NCBI RefSeq assembly: GCF_964204865.1
Contig: NC_135250.1
Coordinates: 124,001 to 188,000, forward strand
DNA from: Styela clava
Lineage: Eukaryota > Chordata > Ascidiacea > Stolidobranchia > Styelidae
Direction: 5' to 3'
DNA: 64,000 nt
The notes beneath the pieces were generated by a model. That model was not told the DNA's origin and ran no database searches. It worked only from the letters and a program-made list of their open reading frames with translations. Below, one piece after another: positions 10,436-23,900 of the stretch; the first letter of the stretch is position 1; each line of letters opens with the position of its first letter. The position numbers were made by a program, and so were the translations under genes.

Positions 10436-13129
10436 GTGTCGATGGTGTAACGGTTAGCATTGTTGCCTTCCAAGCAATAGTTCCGGGTTCGACTCCCGGT
10501 CGACGCATGTCTCTTACCCAAGTTTACCTAAACCCCAGTCCAGCTGCCTATTGCATTTACTTTTCAGACTTACAGTTTAAATAAGTAACAGAAGTTATTT
10601 CACAGAGGGATGAGCATGACGGGAATCATCCGCATCGATGGAGTAACGGTTAGCATTGTTGCCTTCCAAGCAATAGTTCCGACTCCCGGTCGACGCATGT
10701 CTTTCGTCATTGTTCACCTAATTTCTAGATTAGCTGTTTCATTGCAGCAGCTCGGCAATCTAAATTAGCAACACACGATATTTCACAGTGATTTCAGAGC
10801 GACATGCGTCGTCCGCGTCGATGGTGTAACGGTTAGCATTGTTGCCTTCCAAGCAATAGTTCCGACTCCCGGTCGACGCATGTCTTTCGTCATTGTTTAC
10901 CTAAATTCTAGATTAGCTGTCTCAGTGCAGCAGCTCGGCAATCTAAATTAGCAACACACGATATTTCACAGTGATTTCAGAGCGACATGCATCGTCCGCG
11001 TCGATGGTGTAACGGTTAGCATTGTTGCCTTCCAAGCAATAGTTCCGGGTTCGACTCCCGGTCGACGCATGTCTCTTACCCTAGTTCACTTAAATCCCAG
11101 TCCAGCTGCCTATTGCATTAACTTTTCAGATTTACAGTTTAAATAAGTAACAGAAGTTATTTTACAGAGGGATGAGCACGACGGGAATCGTCCGCGTCGA
11201 TGGTGTAACTGTTAGCATTGTTGCCTTCCAAGCAATAGTTCCGGGTTCGACTCCCGGTCGACGCATGTCTCTTACCCTAGTTCACTTAAATCCCAGTCCA
11301 GCTGCCTATTGCATTAACTTTTCAGATTTACAGTTTAAATAAGTAACAGAAGTTATTTTACAGAGGGATGAGCACGCCGGGAATCGTCCGCGTCGATGGT
11401 GTAACTGTTAGCATTGTTGCCTTCCAAGCAATAGTTCCGGGTTCGACTCCCGGTCGACGCATGTCTCCACCCTAGTTTACCTAAATTCTCGTTCAGTTTG
11501 CCTTGTTAGAGTGACTTTTCAAACTTACACTTTAATTATTAAATACAAGTTATTTAACAGCGGGATGAGAATGACATGAATCGTTCGCGTCGAAGGTAAA
11601 ACGGTTAGCATTGTTGTCTTCCAAGCAATAGTTCCGGGTTCTACTCCCGGTCGACGCATGTCTCTTACCCTAATTTACCCAAATCCCAGTCCAGCTGCCT
11701 ATTGCAGTAACTTTTTAGATTTACAGTTTAAATAGGTAACAGAAGTTATTTAACAGCGGGATGAGAATGACGTGAATCGTCCGCGTCGATGGTGTAACGG
11801 TTAGCATTGTTGCCTTCCAAGCAATAGTTCCGGGTTCGACTCCCGGTCGACGCATGTCTCTTACCCAAGTTTACCTAAACCCCAGTCCAGCTGCCTATTG
11901 CATTTACTTTTCAGACTTACAGTTTAAATAAGTAACAGAAGTTATTTCACAGAGGGATGAGCATGACGGGAATCATCCGCATCGATGGAGTAACGGTTAG
12001 CATTGTTGCCTTCCAAGCAATAGTTCCGACTCCCGGTCGACGCATGTCTTTCGTCATTGTTCACCTAATTTCTAGATTAGCTGTTTCATTGCAGCAGCTC
12101 GGCAATCTAAATTAGCAACACACGATATTTCACAGTGATTTCAGAGCGACATGCGTCGTCCGCGTCGATGGTGTAACGGTTAGCATTGTTGCCTTCCAAG
12201 CAATAGTTCCGACTCCCGGTCGACGCATGTCTTTCGTCATTGTTTACCTAAATTCTAGATTAGCTGTCTCAGTGCAGCAGCTCGGCAATCTAAATTAGCA
12301 ACACACGATATTTCACAGTGATTTCAGAGCGACATGCATCGTCCGCGTCGATGGTGTAACGGTTAGCATTGTTGCCTTCCAAGCAATAGTTCCGGGTTCG
12401 ACTCCCGGTCGACGCATGTCTCTTACCCTAGTTCACTTAAATCCCAGTCCAGCTGCCTATTGCATTAACTTTTCAGATTTACAGTTTAAATAAGTAACAG
12501 AAGTTATTTTACAGAGGGATGAGCACGACGGGAATCGTCCGCGTCGATGGTGTAACTGTTAGCATTGTTGCCTTCCAAGCAATAGTTCCGGGTTCGACTC
12601 CCGGTCGACGCATGTCTCTTACCCTAGTTCACTTAAATCCCAGTCCAGCTGCCTATTGCATTAACTTTTCAGATTTACAGTTTAAATAAGTAACAGAAGT
12701 TATTTTACAGAGGGATGAGCACGACGGGAATCGTCCGCGTCGATGGTGTAACTGTTAGCATTGTTGCCTTCCAAGCAATAGTTCCGGGTTCGACTCCCGG
12801 TCGACGCATGTCTCCACCCTAGTTTACCTAAATTCTCGTTCAGTTTGCCTTGTTAGAGTGACTTTTCAAACTTACACTTTAATTATTAAATACAAGTTAT
12901 TTAACAGCGGGATGAGAATGACATGAATCGTTCGCGTCGAAGGTAAAACGGTTAGCATTGTTGTCTTCCAAGCAATAGTTCCAGGTTCTACTCCCGGTCG
13001 ACGCATGTCTCTTACCCTAATTTACCCAAATCCCAGTCCAGCTGCCTATTGCAGTAACTTTTTAGATTTACAGTTTAAATAGGTAACAGAAGTTATTTAA
13101 CAGCGGGATGAGAATGACGTGAATCGTCC
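10436..13129 (+). repeat. 1,347-bp tandem duplication of seven tRNA-Gly units
   Basis: Two head-to-tail copies of a seven-unit block. Copy 1 has tRNA starts 10436, 10632, 10815, 10998, 11194, 11390, 11587; copy 2 has 11783, 11979, 12162, 12345, 12541, 12737, 12934, each exactly 1,347 bp later. Positions 2 and 3 of each block are the 66-bp T-arm-deleted type; position 7 is the type with A-box and T-loop changes (GTAAAACGG and TTCTACT). Positions 5 and 6 carry a D-loop change (AACTGTTA). The two copies differ by only scattered single bases, for example the first T-stem G in position 7. Confidence 0.9.
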
Positions 13130-13318
13130 GCGTCGATGGTGTAACGGTTAGCATTGTTGCCTTCCAAGCAATAGTTCCGGGTTCGACTCCCGGTAGACGC
13201 ATGTCTAATGTTATTGTTTACCTAAATTCTAGATTAGCTGTCTCATTGTAGCAGCTTGCTTATCTAAATTAGGAACACACGATATTTTAGAGCGAGTTCA
13301 GAGCGACATACATTGTCC

Positions 13319-13390
13319 GCGTCGATGGTGTAACGGTTAGCATTGTTGCCTTCCAAGCAATAGTTCCGGGTTCGACTCCCGGTCGACGCA
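13319..13390 (+). tRNA. tRNA-Gly(TCC), consensus copy
   Basis: Full consensus with an A-family spacer downstream; the same gene recurs at 22457 and 34872. Confidence 0.9.
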
Positions 13391-15443
13391 TGTCTCTTAC
13401 CCTAGTTTACTTAAATCCCAGTCCAGCTGCCTATTGCATTAACTTTTCAGATTTACAGTTTAAATAATTAACAGAAGTTATTTTACAGAGGGATGAGCAT
13501 GACGGGAATCGTCCGCGTCGATGGTGTAACGGTTAGCATTGTTGCCTTCCAAGCAATAGTTCCGGGTTCGACTCCCGGTAGACGCATGTCTAATGTTATT
13601 GTTTCCCTAAATCTAGATTAGCTGTCTCGTTGCAGCTGCTCGTCTATCTAAATTAGGAACACACGATATTTTAGAGCGAGTTCAGAGCGACATACATTGT
13701 GCGCGTCGATGGTGTAACGGTTAGCATTGTTGCCTTCCAAGCAATAGTTCCGGGTTCGACTCCCGGTCGACGCATGTCTCTACCCTAGTTTACCTAAATT
13801 CTCGTTCAGTTTGCCATGTTAGAGTAACTTTTCAAACTTACAGATTAATTATTAAATACAAGTTATTTAACAGCGGGATGAGAATGACATGAATCGTCAT
13901 CGTCGATGGTGTAACCGTTAGCATTGTTGCCTTCCAAGCAATAGTTCCGGGTTCGACTCCCGGTCGACGCATGTCTTTTATCCTAGTTTACCAAAATCCC
14001 AGTCCAGCTGGATATTGCAGTAACTTTTTAGATTTACAATTTAAATAAGTAACAGAAGGTATTTAACTGCGGGATGAGAATGACGTGAATCGTCCGCGAC
14101 GATGGTGTAACGGTTAGCACTGTTGCCTTCCAAGCAATAGTTCCGGGTTCGACTCCCGGTCGACGCATGTCTAATGGCATTGTTTACCTAAATTCTAGAT
14201 TAGCTGTCTCATTGCAACACCTCGGCAATCTAAATTAGGAACACACGATATTTCACAGTGATTTCAGAGCGACATGCATCGTCCGCGTCGATGGTGTAAC
14301 GGTTAGCATTGTTGCCTTCCAAGCAATAGTTCCGGGTTCGACTCCCGGTCGACGCATGTCTCTACCCTATTTTACCTAAATTCTCGTTCAGTTTGCCTTG
14401 TTAGAAGTAAATTTTCAAACTTACAGTTTAATTATTAAATACAAGTTATTTAACAGCGGGATGAGAATGACATGAATCGTCCGCGTCGATGGTGTAACGG
14501 TTAGCATTGTTGCCTTCCAAGCAATAGTTCCGGGTTCGACTCCCGGTCGACGCATGTCTCTTATCCTAGTTTACCAAAATCCCAGTCCAGCTGGATATTG
14601 CAGTAACTTTTTAGATTTACAATTTATATAAGTAACAGAAGTTATTTAACTGCGGGATGAGAATGACATGAATCGTCCGCGTCGATGGTGTAACGGTTAG
14701 CATTGTTGCCTTCCAAGCAATAGTTCCGGGTTCGACTCCCGGTCGACGCATGTCTCTACCCTATTTTACCTAAATTCTCGTTCAGTTTGCCTTGTTAGAA
14801 GTAAATTTTCAAACTTACAGTTTAATTATTAAATACAAGTTATTTAACAGCGGGATGAGAATGACATGAATCGTCCGCGTCGATGGTGTAACGGTTAGCA
14901 TTGTTGCCTTCCAAGCATTAGTTCCGGATTCGACTCCCGGTCGACGCATGTCTAATGTTATTGTTTACCTAAATTCTAGATTAGCTGTCTCATTGCAGCA
15001 GCTCGGCAATCTAAATTAGCAATACATGATTATTCACAGTGATTTCAGAGCGACATGCATCGTCCGCGTCGATGGTGTAACGGTTAGCATTGTTGCCTTC
15101 CAAGCAATAGTTCCGGGTTCGACTCCCGGTCGACGCATGTCTAATGTTATTTTTTACCTAAATTCTAGATTAGCTGTCTCATTGTAGCAGCTTGCGTATC
15201 TAAATTAGGAACACACGATATTTCACAGTGATTTCAGACCGACATGCATCGTCCGCGTCGATGGTGTAACGGTTAGCATTGTTGCCTTCCAAGCAATAGT
15301 TACGGGTTCGACTCCCGGTCGACGCATGTCTAATGTCATTGTTTACCTAAATTCTAGATTAGCTGTCTCATTGTAGCAGCTTGCGTATCTAAATTAGGAA
15401 CACACGATATTTTAGAGCGAGTTCAGAGCGACATACATTGTCC

Positions 15444-15515
15444 GCGTCGATGGTGTAACGGTTAGCATTGTTGCCTTCCAAGCAATAGTTCCGGGTTCGA
15501 CTCCCGGTCGACGCA
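15444..15515 (+). tRNA. tRNA-Gly(TCC), consensus copy
   Basis: Full consensus; the same gene recurs at 24188 and 27859. The duplicate at 36603 carries GCTGCC instead of GTTGCC in the anticodon stem. Confidence 0.9.
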
Positions 15516-16221
15516 TGTCTCTTACCCTAGTTTACTTAAATCCCAGTCCAGCTGCCTATTGCATTAACTTTTCAGATTTACAGTTTAAATAAGTAACAGA
15601 AGTTATTTTACAGAGGGATGAGCATGACGGGAATCGTCCCCGTCGATGGTGTAACGGTTAGCATTGTTGCCTTCCAAGCAATAGTTCCGGGTTCGACTCC
15701 CGGTCGACGCATGTCTCTTACCCTAGTTTACCTAAATTCTCGTTCAGCTTGCCTTACTAGAGTGACTTTTCAAACTTACACTTTAATTATTAAATACAAG
15801 TTATTTAACAGCGGGATGAGAATGACATGAATCGTTCGCGTCGATGGTAAAACGGTTAGCATTGTTGTCTTCCAAGCAATAGTTCCGGGTTCTACTCCCG
15901 GTCGACGCATGTCTCTTACCCTAATTTACCCAAATCCCAGTCCAGCTGCCTATTGCAGTAATTTTTAGATTTACAGTTTAAATAGGTAACAGAAGTTATT
16001 TAACAGCGGGATGAGAATGACGTGAATCGTCCGCGTCGATGGTGTAACGGTTAGCATTGTTGCCTTCCAAGCAATAGTTCCGGGTTCGACCCTCGGTCGA
16101 CGCATGTCTAATGTCATTGTTTACCTAAATTCTAGATTAGCTGGCTCATTGCAACAGCTCGGCAATCTAAATTAGCAACACACGATATTTTAGAGCGAGT
16201 TCAGAGCGACATACATTGTCC

Positions 16222-16293
16222 GCGTCGATGGTGTAACGGTTAGCATTGTTGCCTCCCAAGCAATAGTTCCGTGTTTGACTCCCGGTCGACGCA
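16222..16293 (+). pseudogene. tRNA-Gly-like copy with anticodon CCC
   Basis: The anticodon loop is CTCCCAA, so the anticodon would be CCC (reads GGG, still glycine). The T-arm is CCGTG-TTTGACT-CCCGG, with a broken T-stem pair and the invariant C56 of the T-loop changed to T, so it is probably not functional. It recurs at 19784, 24966, 28637, 32199, 37381 and 40943. Confidence 0.7.
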
Positions 16294-17175
16294 TGTCTCT
16301 ACCCTAGTTTACCTAAATTCTCGTTCAGTTTGCCTTGTTAGAGTAACTTTTCAAACTTACAGTTTAATTATTAAATACAAGTTATTTAACTGCGGGATGA
16401 GAACGACATGCATCGTCTGCGTCGATGGTGTAACGCTTAGCATTGTTGCCTTCCAAGCAATAGTTCCGGGTTCAACTCCCGGTCGACGCATGTCTCTTAC
16501 CCAAGTTTACCTAATCCCCAGTCCAGCTCCCTATTGCATCTACTTTTCAGACTTACAGTTTGAATAAGTAACAGAAGGTATTTCACAGAGGGATGAGCAT
16601 GACGGGAATCATCCGCATCGATGGAGTAACGGTTAGCATTGTTGCCTTCCAAGCAATAGTTCCGATTCCCGGTCGACGCATGTCTTTCGTCATTGTTCAC
16701 CTAATTTCTAGATTAGCTGTCTCATTGCAGCAGCTCGGCAATCTAAATTAGCAACACACGATATTTCACAGTGATTTCAGAGCGTCATGCATCGTCCGCG
16801 TCGATGGTGTAACGCTTAGCATTGTTGCCTTCCAAGCAATAGTTCCGGATTCGACTCCCGGTCGACGCATGTCTAATGTTATTGTTTAACTAAATTCTAG
16901 ATTAGCTGTCTCATTCCAGCAGCTCGGCAATCTAAATTAGCAACATATGATATTTCACAGTGATTTCAGAGCGACATGCACCGTCCGCGTCGATGGTGTA
17001 ACGGTTAGCATTGCTGCCTTCCAAGCAATAGTTCCGGGTTCGACTCCCGGTCGACGCATGTCTAATGTTATTTTTTACCTAAATTCTAGATTAGCTGTCT
17101 CATTGTAGCAGCTTGCGTATCTAAATTAGGAACACACGATATTTCACAGTGATTTCAGAGCGACATGCATCGTCC

Positions 17176-17247
17176 GCGTCGATGGTGTAACGGTTAGCAT
17201 TGTTGCCTTCCAAGCAATAGTTCCGGGTTCGACTCCCGGTCGACGCA
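17176..17247 (+). tRNA. tRNA-Gly(TCC), consensus copy
   Basis: Full consensus; recurs at 25920, 29591 and 38335, so four near-identical genes exist in different higher-order copies. Confidence 0.9.
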
Positions 17248-18503
17248 TGTCTCTACCCTAGTTTACCTAAATTCTCGTTCAGTTTGCCATGTTAGAGTAA
17301 CTTTTCAAACTTACAGATTAATTATTAAATACAAGTTATTTAACAGCGGGATGAGAATGACATGCATCGTCCGCGTCGATGGTGTAACGGTTAGCATTGT
17401 TGCCTTCCAAGCAATAGTTCCGGGTTCGACTCCCGGTCGACGCATGTCTCTACCCTATTTTACCTAAATTCTCGTTCAGTTTGCCTTGTTAGAAGTAAAT
17501 TTTCAAACTTACAGTTTAATTATTAAATACAAGTTATTTAACAGCGGGATGAGAATGACATGAATCGTACGCGTCGATGGTGTAACGGTTAGCATTGTTG
17601 CCTTCCAAGCAATAGTTCCGGATTCGACTCCCGGTCGACGCATGTCTAATGTTATTGTTTACCTAAATTCTAGATTAGCTGTCTCATTGCAGCAGCTCTG
17701 CAATCTAAATTAGCAATACATGATATTTCACAGTGATTTCAGAGCGACATGCATCGTCCGCGTCGATGGTGTAACGGTTAGCATTGTTGCCTTCCAAGCA
17801 ATAGTTCCGGGTTCGACTCCCGGTCGACGCATGTCTAATGTTATTTTTTACTTAAATTCTAGATTAGCTGTCTCATTGTAGCAGCTTGCGTATCTAAATT
17901 AGGAACACACGATATTTCACAGTGATTTCAGACCGACATGCATCGTCCGCGTCGATGGTGTAACGGTTAGCATTGTTGCCTTCCAAGCAATAGTTCCGGA
18001 TTCGACTCCCGGTCGACGCATGTCTAATGTTATTGTTTACCTAAATTCTAGATTAGCTGTCTCATTGCAACAGCTCGCCTATCTAAATTAGGAACACACG
18101 CTATTTTAGGGCGAGTTCAGAGCGACTTACATTGTCCGCGTCGATGGTGTAACGGTTAGCATTGTTGCCTTCCAAGCAATAGTTCCGGGTTCGACTCCCG
18201 GTCGACGCATGTCTCTTACCCTAGTTCACTTAAATCCCAGTCCAGCTGCCTATTGCATTAACTTTTCAGATTTACAGTTTAAATAAGTAACAGAAGTTAT
18301 TTTACAGAGGGATGAGCATGACGGGAATCGTCCGCGTCGGTGGTGTAACGGTTAGCATTGTTGCCTTCCAAGCAATACTTCCGGGTTCGACTCCCGGTTG
18401 ACGCATGTCTCTTTCCTAAACTTCAGTTCAACGGCCTGATTGCTGTAGCTTTTCATATTTACAGTTTATATAAGTAACAGAAGGTATTTTACAGCAAGAT
18501 GAG

Positions 18504-18632
18504 CATCTCATCCCGCTGTTAAATAACTTCTGTTACCTATTTAAACTGTAAATCTAAAAATTACTGCAATAGGCAGCTGGACCGGGATTTGGGAAAATTA
18601 GGGTAAGAGACATGCGTCGACCGGGAGTAGAA
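18504..18632 (-). repeat. Inverted spacer plus tRNA 3' piece (copy 1)
   Basis: About 129 bp are the reverse complement of a spacer and the 3' end of a tRNA copy of the TTCTACT class, inside an array that is otherwise entirely plus strand. It is followed by a forward T-arm fragment fused to the 5' part of a tRNA, so the next copy (18642) starts ACGTCGA. The left junction is a small palindrome-like GATGAG/CATCTC. Confidence 0.85.
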
Positions 18633-19405
18633 CCGGGTTCGACGTCGATGGTGTAACGGTTAGCATTGTTGTCTTCCAAGCAATAGTTCCGGGTTCGACT
18701 CCCGGTCGACCCATGTCTAATGTCATTGTTTACCTAAATTCTAGATTAGCTGTCTCATTGCAACAGCGCGTCTATCTAAATTAGGAACACACGATATTTC
18801 ACAGAGGGATGAGTATGACGGGAATCATCCGCATCGATGGAGTAACGGTTAGCATTGTTGCCTTCCAAGCAATAGTTCCGGGTTCGACTCCCGGTCGACG
18901 CATGTCTCTTACCCAAGTTTACCTAAACCCCAGTCCAGCTGCCTATTGCATTTACTTTTCAGACTTACAGTTTAAATAAGTAACAGAAGTTATTTCACAG
19001 AGGGATGAGTATGACGGGAATCATCCGCATCGATGGAGTAACGGTTAGCATTGTTGCCTTCCAAGCAATAGTTCCGGGTTCGACTCCCGGTCGACGCATG
19101 TCTCTTACCCAAGTTTACCTAAACCCCAGTCCAGCTGCCTATTGCATTTACTTTTCAGACTTACAGTTTAAATAAGTAACAGAAGTTATTTCACAGAGGG
19201 ATGAGTATGACGGGAATCATCCGCATCGATGGAGTAACGGTTAGCATTGTTGCCTTCCAAGCAATAGTTCCGACTCCCGGACGACGCATGTCTTTCGTCA
19301 TTGTTCACCTAATTTCTAGATTAGCTGTCTCATTGCAGCAGCTCGCCAATCTAAATTAGCAACACACGATATTTCACAGTGATTTCAGAGCGACATGCAT
19401 CGTCC

Positions 19406-19477
19406 GCGTTGATGGTGTAACGGTTAGCATTGTTGCCTTCTAAGCAATAGTTCCGGATTCGACTCCCGATCGACGCA
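19406..19477 (+). pseudogene. tRNA-like copy with anticodon TCT
   Basis: The anticodon loop reads CTTCTAA, so a C36-to-T change gives anticodon TCT (arginine AGA) on a glycine tRNA body. The T-stem has the GATTC mismatch and the acceptor begins GCGTTGA. It recurs at 31821 and 40565; an independent-looking TCT copy is at 3262. Likely a decayed copy. Confidence 0.7.
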
Positions 19478-20920
19478 TGTCTAATGTTATTGTTTACCTA
19501 AATTCTAGATTAGCTGTCTCATTGCGACAGCTCGCCTATCTAAATTAGGAACACACGCTATTTTAGAGAGAGTTCAGAGCGACATATATTGTCCGCGTCG
19601 ATGGTGTAACGGTTAGCATTGTTGCCTTCCAAGCAATAGTTCCGGCTTCGACCCTCGGTCGACGCATGTCTAATGTCATTGTTTACCTAAATTCTAGATT
19701 AGCTGTCTCATTGCAACAGCTCGGCAATCTAAATTAGCAACACACGATATTTTAGAGCGAGTTCAGAGCGACATACTTTGTCCGCGTCGATGGTGTAACG
19801 GTTAGCATTGTTGCCTCCCAAGCAATAGTTCCGTGTTTGACTCCCGGTCGACGCATGTCTCTACCCTAGTTTACCTAAATTCTCGTTCAGTTTACCTTGT
19901 TAGAGTAACTTTTCAAACTTACAGTTTAATTATTAAATACAAGTTATTTAACTGCGGGATGAGAACGACATGCATCGTCTGCGTCGATGGTGTAACGGTT
20001 AGCATTGTTGCCTTCCAAGCAATAGTTCCGGGTTCGACTCCCGGTCGACGCATGTCTCTTACCCAAGTTTACATAATCCCCAGTCCAGCTCCCTATTGCA
20101 TTTACAGTTTGAATAAGTAACAGAAGGTATTTCACAGAGGGATGAGCATGACGGGAATCATCCGCATCGATGGAGTAACGGTTAGCATTGTTGCTTTCCA
20201 AGCAAAAGTTCCGATTCCCGGTCGACGCATGTCTTTCGTCATTGTTCACCTAATTTCTAGATTAGCTGTCTCATTGCAGCAGCTCGGCAATCTAAATTAG
20301 CAACACACGATATTTCACAGCGATTTCAGAGCGTCATGCATCGTCCGCGTCGATGGTGTAACGGTTAGCATTGTTGCCTTCCAAGCAATAGTTCCGGATT
20401 CGACTCCCGGTCGACGCATGTCTAAGGTTATTGTTTAACTAAATTCTAGATTAGCTGTCTCATTGCAGCAGCTCGGCAATCTAAATTAGCAACATATGAT
20501 ATTTCACAGTGATTTCAGAGCGACATGCATCGTCCGCGTCGATGGTGTAACGGTTAGCATTGCTGCCTTCCAAGCAATAGTTCCGGGTTCGACTCCCGGT
20601 CGACGCATGTCTAATGTTATTTTTTACCTAAATTCTAGATTAGCTGTCTCATTGCAACAGCTCGGCAATCTAAATTAGCAACACACGATATTTCACAGTG
20701 ATTTCAGAGTGACATGCATCGTCCGCGTCGATGGTGTAACGGTTAGCATTGTTGCATTCCAAGCAATAGTTCCGGGTTCTACTCCCGGTCGACGCATGTC
20801 TCTTACCCTAATTTACCCAAATCCCAGTCCAGCTGCCTATTGCAGTAACTTTTTAGATTTACAGTTTAAATAGGTAACAGAAGTTATTTAACAGCGGGAT
20901 GAGAATGACGTGAATCGTCC

Positions 20921-20992
20921 GCGTCGATGGTGTAACGGTTAGCATTGTTGCCTTCCAAGCAATAGTTCCGGGTTCGACTCCCGGTCGACGCA
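20921..20992 (+). tRNA. tRNA-Gly(TCC), consensus copy
   Basis: Full consensus; equivalent to 11783 (+9,138) and to 33336 (+12,415). It starts a block that ends with two T-arm-deleted copies. Confidence 0.9.
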
Positions 20993-23900
20993 TGTCTCTT
21001 ACCCAAGTTTACCTAAACCCCAGTCCAGCTGCCTATTGCATTTACTTTTCAGACTTACAGTTTAAATAAGTAACAGAAGTTATTTCACAGAGGGATGAGC
21101 ATGACGGGAATCATCCGCATCGATGGAGTAACGGTTAGCATTGTTGCCTTCCAAGCAATAGTTCCGACTCCCGGTCGACGCATGTCTTTCGTCATTGTTC
21201 ACCTAATTTCTAGATTAGCTGTTTCATTGCAGCAGCTCGGCAATCTAAATTAGCAACACACGATATTTCACAGTGATTTCAGAGCGACATGCGTCGTCCG
21301 CGTCGATGGTGTAACGGTTAGCATTGTTGCCTTCCAAGCAATAGTTCCGACTCCCGGTCGACGCATGTCTTTCGTCATTGTTTACCTAAATTCTAGATTA
21401 GCTGTCTCAGTGCAGCAGCTCGGCAATCTAAATTAGCAACACACGATATTTCACAGTGATTTCAGAGCGACATGCATCGTCCGCGTCGATGGTGTAACGG
21501 TTAGCATTGTTGCCTTCCAAGCAATAGTTCCGGGTTCGACTCCCGGTCGACGCATGTCTCTTACCCTAGTTCGCTTAAATCCCAGTCCAGCTGCCTATTG
21601 CATTAACTTTTCAGATTTACAGTTTAAATAAGTAACAGAAGTTATTTTACAGAGGGATGAGCACGACGGGAATCGTCCGCGTCGATGGTGTAACTGTTAG
21701 CATTGTTGCCTTCCAAGCAATAGTTCCGGGTTCGACTCCCGGTCGACGCATGTCTCTTACCCTAGTTCACTTAAATCCCAGTCCAGCTGCCTATTGCATT
21801 AACTTTTCAGATTTACAGTTTAAATAAGTAACAGAAGTTATTTTACAGAGGGATGAGCACGACGGGAATCGTCCGCGTCGATGGTGTAACTGTTAGCATT
21901 GTTGCCTTCCAAGCAATAGTTCCGGGTTCGACTCCCGGTCGACGCATGTCTCCACCCTAGTTTACCTAAATTCTCGTTCAGTTTGCCTTGTTAGAGTGAC
22001 TTTTCAAACTTACACTTTAATTATTAAATACAAGTTATTTAACAGCGGGATGAGAATGACATGAATCGTTCGCGTCGAAGGTAAAACGGTTAGCATTGTT
22101 GTCTTCCAAGCAATAGTTCCGGGTTCTACTCCCGGTCGACGCATGTCTCTTACCCTAATTTACCCAAATCCCAGTCCAGCTGCCTATTGCAGTAACTTTT
22201 TAGATTTACAGTTTAAATAGGTAACAGAAGTTATTTAACAGCGGGATGAGAATGACGTGAATCGTCCGCGTCGATGGTGTAACGGTTAGCATTGTTGCCT
22301 TCCAAGCAATAGTTCCGGGTTCGACTCCCGGTAGACGCATGTCTAATGTTATTGTTTACCTAAATTCTAGATTAGCTGTCTCATTGTAGCAGCTTGCTTA
22401 TCTAAATTAGGAACACACGATATTTTAGAGCGAGTTCAGAGCGACATACATTGTCCGCGTCGATGGTGTAACGGTTAGCATTGTTGCCTTCCAAGCAATA
22501 GTTCCGGGTTCGACTCCCGGTCGACGCATGTCTCTTACCCTAGTTTACTTAAATCCCAGTCCAGCTGCCTATTGCATTAACTTTTCAGATTTACAGTTTA
22601 AATAATTAACAGAAGTTATTTTACAGAGGGATGAGCATGACGGGAATCGTCCGCGTCGATGGTGTAACGGTTAGCATTGTTGCCTTCCAAGCAATAGTTC
22701 CGGGTTCGACTCCCGGTAGACGCATGTCTAATGTTATTGTTTCCCTAAATCTAGATTAGCTGTCTCGTTGCAGCTGCTCGTCTATCTAAATTAGGAACAC
22801 ACGATATTTTAGAGCGAGTTCAGAGCGACATACATTGTGCGCGTCGATGGTGTAACGGTTAGCATTGTTGCCTTCCAAGCAATAGTTCCGGGTTCGACTC
22901 CCGGTCGACGCATGTCTCTACCCTAGTTTACCTAAATTCTCGTTCAGTTTGCCATGTTAGAGTAACTTTTCAAACTTACAGATTAATTATTAAATACAAG
23001 TTATTTAACAGCGGGATGAGAATGACATGAATCGTCATCGTCGATGGTGTAACCGTTAGCATTGTTGCCTTCCAAGCAATAGTTCCGGGTTCGACTCCCG
23101 GTCGACGCATGTCTTTTATCCTAGTTTACCAAAATCCCAGTCCAGCTGGATATTGCAGTAACTTTTTAGATTTACAATTTAAATAAGTAACAGAAGGTAT
23201 TTAACTGCGGGATGAGAATGACGTGAATCGTCCGCGACGATGGTGTAACGGTTAGCACTGTTGCCTTCCAAGCAATAGTTCCGGGTTCGACTCCCGGTCG
23301 ACGCATGTCTAATGGCATTGTTTACCTAAATTCTAGATTAGCTGTCTCATTGCAACACCTCGGCAATCTAAATTAGGAACACACGATATTTCACAGTGAT
23401 TTCAGAGCGACATGCATCGTCCGCGTCGATGGTGTAACGGTTAGCATTGTTGCCTTCCAAGCAATAGTTCCGGGTTCGACTCCCGGTCGACGCATGTCTC
23501 TACCCTATTTTACCTAAATTCTCGTTCAGTTTGCCTTGTTAGAAGTAAATTTTCAAACTTACAGTTTAATTATTAAATACAAGTTATTTAACAGCGGGAT
23601 GAGAATGACATGAATCGTCCGCGTCGATGGTGTAACGGTTAGCATTGTTGCATTCCAAGCATTAGTTCCGGATTCGACTCCCGGTCGACGCATGTCTAAT
23701 GTTATTGTTTACCTAAATTCTAGATTAGCTGTCTCATTGCAGCAGCTCGGCAATCTAAATTAGCAATACATGATATTTCACAGTGATTTCAGAGCGACAT
23801 GCATCGTCCGCGTCGATGGTGTAACGGTTAGCATTGTTGCCTTCCAAGCAATTGTTCCGGTTTCGACTCCCGGTCGACGCATGTCTAATGCTATTTTTTA

